From: Gammaproteobacteria bacterium
Lineage (GTDB): Bacteria; Pseudomonadota; Gammaproteobacteria; Pseudomonadales; Azotimanducaceae
DNA length: 64,000 nt
Direction: 5' to 3'
Assembly (NCBI GenBank): GCA_026707735.1
Contig: JAPOWH010000007.1
Location: forward strand, 248,001 to 312,000
A program made the position numbers and the translations under genes. Positions 46,516 through 54,700 of the stretch are shown in pieces (position 1 is the first letter of the stretch; each line of letters starts with the position of its first letter). Below the pieces are notes generated by a model. The model had not been told where the DNA came from. It did not search any database and saw nothing but the letters and a program-made list of their open reading frames with translations.

Positions 46516-47670
46516 CTAGCTATCTCCGGCGTTTTTCGCCTCAAATTCCTTTAGCCAACGATCTTTTGTGCGCTCGCCGATGACCAAGCTATAAACTTCG
46601 AAAAACCTCATGTCTTGCTGGTCCTCCGGTATGAGTTCCAGCACATCGCGCAGTCGAGGAACAATATAGGCTGCGTCGTTGGGAGTGTACGTTTCGACCT
46701 CCGATGTGATTCGAAATGGAGAGGGGGTTACTCTTTCTGGGCTGACCGGGTCACCTGGCCATTCACACTTGAATCGCAAAAATCCGCACATTAGATCTTC
46801 AGCAAAAATAAGAACAAAATAAGAGATTTCCTCATTGTTGGAGTTCGCGTGCTCGATTGCGCGTTCAAGCGTATTCAGACAATGCTTGGCGAGTCTCAAT
46901 TCATGCGACATTCGGATGCACAACAGTCGCAAGGAGTCCTCAACATTTTCCGAATCGACCAGCAATCCTGAAGGATTGATCTCTCTGACCACCATTTGGC
47001 GCCACTTTTTGGCCAATTCCGTCTCATCTTTGCGAAGATAGGCTACATAGCGCTTGCCACCCCAATCTACCTTTCTACTCTTTGTCTTTGCATGGTGGTA
47101 ACCAAGCTCCAGAATTTTGTTGCGCTCGTCGACCAACGCAGCAATTTCTTCTGCGGTACGTTCGCCGTCCCCAAAAATCAGACGCTTCAAGTGGGAGGAA
47201 AGAAGAAAATTGTTTGAGTTGCATTCAGGGGCAAGACTGACCAAGATCCGAGCAATTCTCAAGAATCTCTCGCCGTTTCTTAGCCTAAACTCGCTTGCCA
47301 CGGCGAGCATATTGATCGACACATCATTGGGATATTCTTCAAGCAGTTGCCTAGATGTGCTCAACATCTTGCTTGATTGAAACTCATCGTAGTGAACAAA
47401 CCCAATTTCAAACAAGGCGTAGAGCAAGTCGAATCGCTGTTGTGCTGAAAGTGGCTTCGGTTGGCTTTCGATGTCAGCGACGAGTTTTTGGCAATCCTGT
47501 AGAGTTTCTTGAATGTTTGAGTTGTCACACTTGCGTTCGATTTCTTCGGACGGAACAAAATCGCCCTCTCTATGACAATCTTCAAACATTTGGGCAAGTG
47601 TCGGAAGAGCCGATAGAACCACGACGGACAGAAGCAAGCTTTTGGGAAAAAGAAGATTGTTTGTTCTCAT
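46516..47670 (-). CDS. Exported helical (TPR-like) protein, hypothetical
   Basis: The ATG at 47670 begins a clear signal peptide (MRTNNLLFPKSLLLSVVVLS, cleaved near TLAQ). AGGAGGT lies 13 bases upstream, somewhat far, so a non-standard start a little earlier is possible. The 384-residue product is helical, with pairs such as RFDLLYALFEIGFVHYDEFQ and NMLAVASEFRLRNGERFLRI that look like TPR units. It has several cysteines (CHREGD, RKCDN, ECNSN), consistent with a disulfide-bonded periplasmic protein. It starts 63 bases after the stop of the NERD-domain gene and is probably in the same transcript. Function is unknown. Confidence 0.7.
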   Translation of the reverse strand: MRTNNLLFPKSLLLSVVVLSALPTLAQMFEDCHREGDFVPSEEIERKCDNSNIQETLQDCQKLVADIESQPKPLSAQQRFDLLYALFEIGFVHYDEFQSSKMLSTSRQLLEEYPNDVSINMLAVASEFRLRNGERFLRIARILVSLAPECNSNNFLLSSHLKRLIFGDGERTAEEIAALVDERNKILELGYHHAKTKSRKVDWGGKRYVAYLRKDETELAKKWRQMVVREINPSGLLVDSENVEDSLRLLCIRMSHELRLAKHCLNTLERAIEHANSNNEEISYFVLIFAEDLMCGFLRFKCEWPGDPVSPERVTPSPFRITSEVETYTPNDAAYIVPRLRDVLELIPEDQQDMRFFEVYSLVIGERTKDRWLKEFEAKNAGDS

Positions 47671-47733
47671 TTGAATGGGAGCACCTCCTGGGTTTGGGGG
47701 CGGCAATTGCGCGATTTGAGCATCTAAGGTTAT

Positions 47734-48531
47734 TCAATCGGCGTCAAACGCCAAGTCAGCTGTCTTTTCCAAGACATCTTCAGGGAGTGTTCGTGGCTTC
47801 CTGCACTCTTGTTTCAGAGCTGCTTCCAATGTTGACGATGTGTATGCGTGTATTGTTTCACCTCCAGGCAGTGTGTAGGTCGGTTTCACTCTGGTCGCAG
47901 GATCAGCGATCACAAGACATCCAGTTACTTCTACTTCAGAGCCGACGTACTTTCTGACAATGTCTGTGCACTTGACTATTCGCCGCATCACCTGCGGGAA
48001 GACCCTAGGGATTACTCTCCTATACTTCGTCTCAACAACCAACACTCGCTGAGGCGTAACAACTATGTGGTCAATATTGCCACCAGTAGTCGGTAGACGC
48101 ACATCGTTTGCTATGAAACATCCAAATGCTTGAAGCATCGAGCGCTCTATGACATCTGCGACTGTAGTCTCTCCGACCATGCCCTTAAGCAAGTTTCTCG
48201 CTGACCAATTCCGTCGAGGGAATGTCCACCAAACCGCAACGAGCAGCCCCACACCGGCGAAATACAAGAGGAAGCTAGGAAATTCTCTGCTGAGGCCAAG
48301 CCACCCGACCACCATCAGATACAGAAGACAAGCGATGGCGAGTCCAACTACTGCGCCGAGGATCAAGACCACATATAGGCCTTGGTCAATGAGCCTTTCA
48401 CGCAAATATTGACCAGGTCTCCGCCGTGACTTCTCCTCAAGATCGACATCCAAGGGGTCAAATTGAGAATTGCGTCGAGGACTCACAACCGTGCTCCGTG
48501 TGTCCAGTGATCTCACAACAATATACGCCAT
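47734..48531 (-). CDS. Membrane protein with NERD (nuclease-related) domain
   Basis: From the ATG at 48531 the product has 265 residues. A longer TTG-started frame to 48630 is possible but would begin inside the U-rich tract after the terminator of the giant gene. Two transmembrane segments lie at about 51-78 and 85-102. A NERD domain follows at about 118-215: GMVGETTVADVIE, ANDVRLPTTGGNIDHIVVTP and RVLVVETKYRR. The D154...E167-x-K169 set matches the D-(E/Q)-x-K nuclease core of this restriction-endonuclease-like fold. Membrane-anchored NERD proteins are common but poorly understood. The start is uncertain. It lies just downstream of the giant gene at 48721 on the same strand. Confidence 0.75.
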   Translation of the reverse strand: MAYIVVRSLDTRSTVVSPRRNSQFDPLDVDLEEKSRRRPGQYLRERLIDQGLYVVLILGAVVGLAIACLLYLMVVGWLGLSREFPSFLLYFAGVGLLVAVWWTFPRRNWSARNLLKGMVGETTVADVIERSMLQAFGCFIANDVRLPTTGGNIDHIVVTPQRVLVVETKYRRVIPRVFPQVMRRIVKCTDIVRKYVGSEVEVTGCLVIADPATRVKPTYTLPGGETIHAYTSSTLEAALKQECRKPRTLPEDVLEKTADLAFDAD

Positions 48532-48637
48532 CACAAGCACGTCTTGTGGCAGTCTGCCCAAGTATAGAGAGTAGTTCAATAAGACTACTCCATACGGGAA
48601 ATAGTCCTCCACTGGTCGCCAAAAGCGCAAAGAAATG

Positions 48638-48663
48638 GCGTTGGATCCTCACGAATCCAACGC
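48638..48663 (-). terminator. Distal hairpin of a tandem terminator after the giant gene at 48721
   Basis: On the minus strand GCGTTGGATTC and GGATCCAACGC pair over 11 bp with one G-T pair, loop GTGA. A U-rich stretch follows (CATTTCTTTGCGCTTTT). It lies 58 bases after the stop codon. Together with the hairpin at 48677-48703 it gives two stems in series, as also seen after the neighbouring paralog. Confidence 0.7.
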
Positions 48664-48676
48664 CTTGTTGGTTGAG

Positions 48677-48703
48677 GCACCCGCCGGCAATGCCGGCAGG
48701 TGC
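48677..48703 (-). terminator. Proximal hairpin after the giant gene at 48721
   Basis: On the minus strand GCACCTGCCGGC and GCCGGCGGGTGC form a 12-bp stem with one wobble pair around ATT, 17 bases after the stop codon. No U-tract follows directly, so it may act as a 3' end protecting hairpin with the next stem as the terminator. Confidence 0.6.
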
Positions 48704-48720
48704 TTATCGGTTAGTTTTGA

Positions 48721-51700
48721 CTAGAAGACTATCCTAGCGTCCAAGCCAATCTGATTCTGCTTGGTTGATCCAATGTCAGCCTTGCCGAAGACAAACCTTG
48801 TCTCGATCGCAAAGGGACCTGGAACCAGATTCTTGAGCTCGGCGCCCAGTAGCGTTGTCTTGCCATTCAAGCTGCCAGAACGAACATCCACAAATGGCCT
48901 GAGCATGTAGCGATCGCCACCTACTCGGAATCCATATCCCAAGACGGTGTCAATGGACTTGCCATTGTCGTTTCGCAACACGTTTGCTTCGGGTACTACC
49001 GAACCAACGCCAATGGTCGCAGTTTCGTTCCAGACGAAGCTCTGGGTAGCCGATGTAGTCTGACCCCAACGCGGTTCAACGGACAGAGATAGTCCCGATC
49101 CATCGGCTGCAGGTCGGAAAGCAGCTACAACGCTGATGCCTTGCTCGCTGAAGTCCTCGCCGCCATGTGTAGCGGTTACGCGACCTCGAGCTTCGAAGCT
49201 GAACGCGTCTTGGGAGAATCGAATTCCACCAGCGACTTCAAGCCCCGTTCCGGTGACTCCGTCGCCGCCGTCATTCCGAACCGCCAGTTCGCCAAATGGA
49301 GTGAGAGAACCGCCGTTGCCCGGATCAACATCCAAGGATGCCTCGATTCCCGCACGCAGTCGATTCACACCCGCAGACAGTCCATCAATGGCTCCGTCGC
49401 CACTTGCCGTTTCGATATTGGCAAAGCCAACGTCTGCTCGAACCGCAAGATTAAAGTTGCCGGCTTCACCAAAGTCGTGGCGCAGTCCGCCTAGTCCCAA
49501 AGTAAGCGACAAGTCGCTAGTTTGATTGGCGGCATTGACGACTGTGGATTCCGCTTCTCCAGAACCGCTACCAACCACACCCCAAACAGAAGTGTCGCCA
49601 GTTGTGGGTTCGTACCTTACATACGGGAGAATCGTCGTCAGCGATGTTTCCATCGTCTGCGTTGCGGATCCCCAGGTGTAATCGCTTTCGCCGGTGTTAC
49701 TGGCGATGGCTACGCCGAACAGCCAGCAGACATGGGTCTGCAGATCCACTCCGAGGAACAACGAAGTTGCATCGCCTTCATAGCCTTCTCCTTCGAAGGT
49801 CTGAGTATCAAATCCACCCCAGACGGACCAGGAGTTTACTCCTCCGTTTCCATTGAGCGTGTGGGAGAAACTCCTAAAGTTCTGTGGATCGAGGAAGCTC
49901 GCGAGATTCGGCAATGAACCAGATCCCGTGGTGGATTGCTGCGGTGTGCGCATTCCACTTGTGCTGCTTGTCCAATCGATGCTGGAAACATCTCTATAGG
50001 TTGAACCTCCAGCAGACAGTGCAGTGTTGACGTTCGAAGGAACTTCGCCCGCTTTGAGGGGCAGGTATTGCGAGAACCGTCCGAAGGACAGACCGGAATT
50101 CGCCCGATCACCCTCGAGACGTGAACCAAACGCAGCGGAAACGGCGGAAAGAATGGCGCGCCCGTGATGCGCAAGGGCCATTTCAGCAACGGCTTTGAGC
50201 TCACTGTCGCTTACGTTCGCCGTGAACGACTGCGTCGCGCTGCGTCCCTTGGGGTCGGAAGCCGTAATGGTTATGCCACTCGAACCCCTCGTGAACGGAA
50301 CGAGTGTCATATCTGACCCAGCGATCGAAGCTGTCGCTGCATTTCCCGAAGCCGAAACGGTATATGTCAATGCATCGCCATCATCGTCTTCGAAGTACTG
50401 AGCTATGCCCATCACAAGCGAGTCACCTCCAATTTGGAGCGCAACGTCAGCAATGGTCCCTACTGCTTCTGGAACGGTCTCTACGGTAACCTCAAAGGAC
50501 CCCGACGCGCTGAGACCCATAGGATCGCTAGCGGTCACGGTTATGGAAGTTGTACCAGGAGCAAGTCCATCTACGGTCATGCTTTCGCCGGAAATACTAG
50601 CGGTAGCAATTGAGGCATCGTCAGAGGCCGTGCTATAGCTCAACGGATCACCATCTGGATCCGTAAACACGCCAGCAATCGACACAGTCACGGGCTCGCC
50701 ACGTGTGACGACCTGTGAGTCCAATGTGCCGACCATCATTGGAGCCGCATTTATGACATTTACGTCAAACGTATCCGAAACAGACAAGCCAAACGGATCC
50801 GAGGCTGTGACTGTTACCTGAGTCATTCCACGCATTAACGCGGTGACCGTGACCATCATGCCCGATACGCTTGCCGTAGCAACCGTCTCGTCTGACGACA
50901 TCACCGAGTACGACAACTCATCGCCATCAGGATCCATGAAGGTATCGTCTATGGAAATCAATGCTGGTTCAACCACGGTCATTGTCTGATCGTCGATCTC
51001 GTTCATGACCATGGGTGCAGCGTTAATTACTTCAACCATAAACGTGTCGGTTACGGAGAGGCCGTGCCCATCATCCGCAGTCACCGTCACATGGGTAATT
51101 CCGCGCATCAATGCCGTTACTGTCACCATCGTTCCCGCAATGCTTGCTGTGGCAACCGTTTCGTCCGAGGACATAACCGTGTAGGACAGCTCGTCCCCAT
51201 CCGGGTCCATGAATGTGTCCGCGATTGAGATCATCACCGGATCGACCACGGTCATCACTTGATCGTCGATTTCGTTCGCAACCATCGGAGCAGCGTTGAT
51301 CACCTCAACCATGAAGGTGTCGGAAACGGAAAGGCCATCAGGGTCGGAAGCCGTGACAGTTACGTAGGCCATTCCACGCATCATTGCAGTGACCGTAAGA
51401 TCTGTGTCCTCCAAGGATACAGTAGCAACCGACTCGTCCGACGACATAACCGAGTACGACAAATCGTCCCCATCCGGATCCATGAACGTATCCGCAATCG
51501 AAATCATGACCGGGTCGACCACTGTCATGACTTGGTCGTCGATCTCTTGTGCAACCATCGGAGCAGCGTTGATTACTTCAACTTTGAAGATATCCGAAGA
51601 GGACAGTCCGCCCTCGTCCGTGGCCGTGACCGTTACATAAGCCATACCACGCATCTGCGCTGTGACTGTAAGATCGGTACCGTACAGTTTTACTGTAGCT

Positions 51701-54700
51701 ACATCCTCATCGGAAGACATGGCGGTGTACGTGAGTTCATCACCATCGGGGTCCTCGAAGGTGTCTGCGATGGAAATCGTAACCGGATCGACCACTGTCA
51801 TGGTCTGGTCGGCGATTTCGTTTACAACCATCGAAGCGGCGTTCAAGACATCCACGTCAAACGTATCTGACGCGGAGAGACCATCTGGGTCGGAAGCCGT
51901 CACTGTGACAGAAGTCATTCCACGCTTCACCGCCGTGACCGTGAGAATCGTGCCTTCAATTCCTACCGTTGCAACCAACTCGTCTGCTGACATTGCGGAA
52001 TAAGTCAATTCATCGCCGTCAGGATCCATGAAGGTATTGGCAATGGAGACCATTACCGGTTCCACGACAGTCATCGATTGGTCATCAATCTCGTTTACGA
52101 GCATTGGAGCCGCATTCATGACTGTAACTTCGAATGTCGTGTGAGCAGTATTGTCGTAAGGATCTGTAGCAGTTACGGTAACAGTCGACATGCCTACCAT
52201 CACGCCGGTGACAGTAAGACTTGTCCCTTCAACAGCCACAGTAGCGACAGTCTCGTCCGAAGACATTGCCGTAAGTACCAAATCCTCGTCCTCTGGATCT
52301 CCAAACACTCCTTCGAGAGAAACTACAACGGGTTCCACAACAGTAAGCGAGACATCATCCAATTCCATGGCAACGAAAGGAGAGTCACTCTCTACCGAAA
52401 GCTCGAAAAGCTCCTGAACGTAGAGATCACCTGGATCGGTAGCGGTAATGGCAATCGTTGCAGTGCCTATGGACAAACCGTTAATAATCAACACATAGTC
52501 GTCGGCATGGCCGTCAGCACCCACGTCACCGCTTGCCATCGAAAGTTCAACTGTTGCAACTTCCTCGTTGAGCGACTCCGCCACCAACGTTAAGGGGTCG
52601 TCGTTCTCATCCGCGAAGACGCCCGCTAGCGAGATTTCCTTTGTTCGATTCACAAACATCTGCTGCGGGCCGATTGCGTTTGCAACAACAGGCGGATGGT
52701 TCGGAACCACAACGATTGTGAATTCATCTACTACCATCTGTGGACCATGCGGCTGGTCAGCAGGGAAGTCGTCAGTGGCTGTAACAGTTACTGTTGTCAT
52801 GCCTGGTTCATTCGCGTAGATGCGAATCAGGTTTTCTCTCATGCGATAAACAACGTCGGCTACACCTTCATCTTCATTTACGACCTCAACTTCAAGCGCA
52901 TCGTGATCGTCCATAAAGACATCGGCAAGCATCACATCCATGCTTCGAAGTTCGATAATTTCCACATCTGGAATCGCGTTAGCAATCGTGGGCGGATCGT
53001 TTCTTGGATGTACCACGAGTTCAAACGACACCGTCGCTGTTTGGCGAGCGCTGTCCGTTGCGGTCATGGTGACCTCAACGGTTCCAGGCATGTGCAGGTG
53101 AATTACGATCCACGGTCCACCCATTTCGTCGTACTTGATGGCTGTGGTAGCTACATCGGGATTCGACGTCGTTATGTCATACGTGAGTTCATCTCCCTCA
53201 TCCGTGAACGACATCGTTGCATCTATGGGATCGTATACCTTGCCAATGTACTGCTGCTGATGCCCAATGGCGTCGTTGTCTGCCATTGGGGAGTAATTGC
53301 GGACAACTTGGATCTCAAACGTGTCGGAAACAGACTGACCATTCTGGTCAGTTGCCGTGACTGTTACATCTGTGAGTCCCTTGGTATCCCCATATACACG
53401 CAATTCATTCCCCGTGCCTCTTAGCGCTGGAGTAGCGATAGTTGAATCGGCAACACTGACCGCGTAGGTCAGGTGTTCGTCATAGGTTGCGTCGCCGTCG
53501 TCGAAGAAGTAATCCAAGTGCAGATCGTCCATCATGCGACCACCTTCCTGAGCGGTCTGATCAGCAATTCCGTCTCCGGCAACCATAGGAGGCATATTGT
53601 GTTCGACGGTTACGAGGAAAGTTTTGAATACTGACAGTCCTTCGCGATCGCTTGCCGTTATCCGTACTCGAGAGGGTCCGCTGCCAACGTTTCTGCCCTT
53701 GATGCAAATTTCATTGCCTGATCCAACGTTAACCTCGGCATCGCCTGGGCGCGTCGAACTTACGTCGATCAACAGACCAGCTTGTTGGTCTCGATGATCA
53801 GGATCCATGAAGTGATCATCAGCGTCGATGGGACACAGTGTGAGACCCACCAAGATTCGCTGATCAGGAATGTCGTCGTCGGTCTTGGTCGGAGCTTCGT
53901 TCCTGTCGGTCAAGTCGACGCGGACATCGATGGAATCCGATCCACCATACTTGTCCTCAACCGTTACTGTAAAGTCATACGATGTGATTTTCCCTTCAAA
54001 GTCCAGACCGTTTTTTGCAACGGAGACTTGCACGCCGTGAGTGACTTCTTCGTCATCCGCATCGCTTGTTCTGACAACAGCCGCTCCGAACATGTCCGTA
54101 CCACTGACGCTTGCAGTGATTGCATCACCGTCGTCCACGTCGCCCACTGCCAACGGACCACCAACTGCTGTGCCGGGTCTACTATTCTCAGCAACTCTAT
54201 ACGAAGCAGCAGTCAGTCCATCTGTGAAAGATGGAGCATTGTTGCGGTCCTTGACCGTCGCATTGATGGTGCTATAGGCGGTACGGCCAGTGGAGTCTGT
54301 TACCGATACCTCGATCTCAACATCAACAACATCGAGCTTGTCGGCCGCTCCCATTTCGTTCTGAGTTGGCGTAATCGTCAATACACCATCAGACTCAGTG
54401 ATTGAGAGTGCTCCCTGACAACCACCTATGCAGTTTGCGCCATAGCCATCAATGTCGTCGCGTCCGTCGCCGTCTCTGGCGTTTTGCCAAATGTTGACAT
54501 TCTGCGAATAGTCGCCGACCACCATGTAGACATGGTCAAAATCGTCTGCGAAATACGGTGCCTCTTCCACGTCCTCAATTTGAACCTGGAATGACACTCG
54601 GTCGGTCTCGCCAGAAAGGTCCGTTGCACACAAGTTGATTGTGTATACGCCACCGGTAGTCTCAAAGTCTGTGACGGTTCGCTGGAATCTTCCAAGTCCG

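Noticed and set aside
52696-53424. A 242-codon open frame on the plus strand
   Set aside because: It is antisense to the giant gene at 48721-57135, with a biased composition rich in His, Arg, Val and Ile that mirrors the sense repeats. No independent support.
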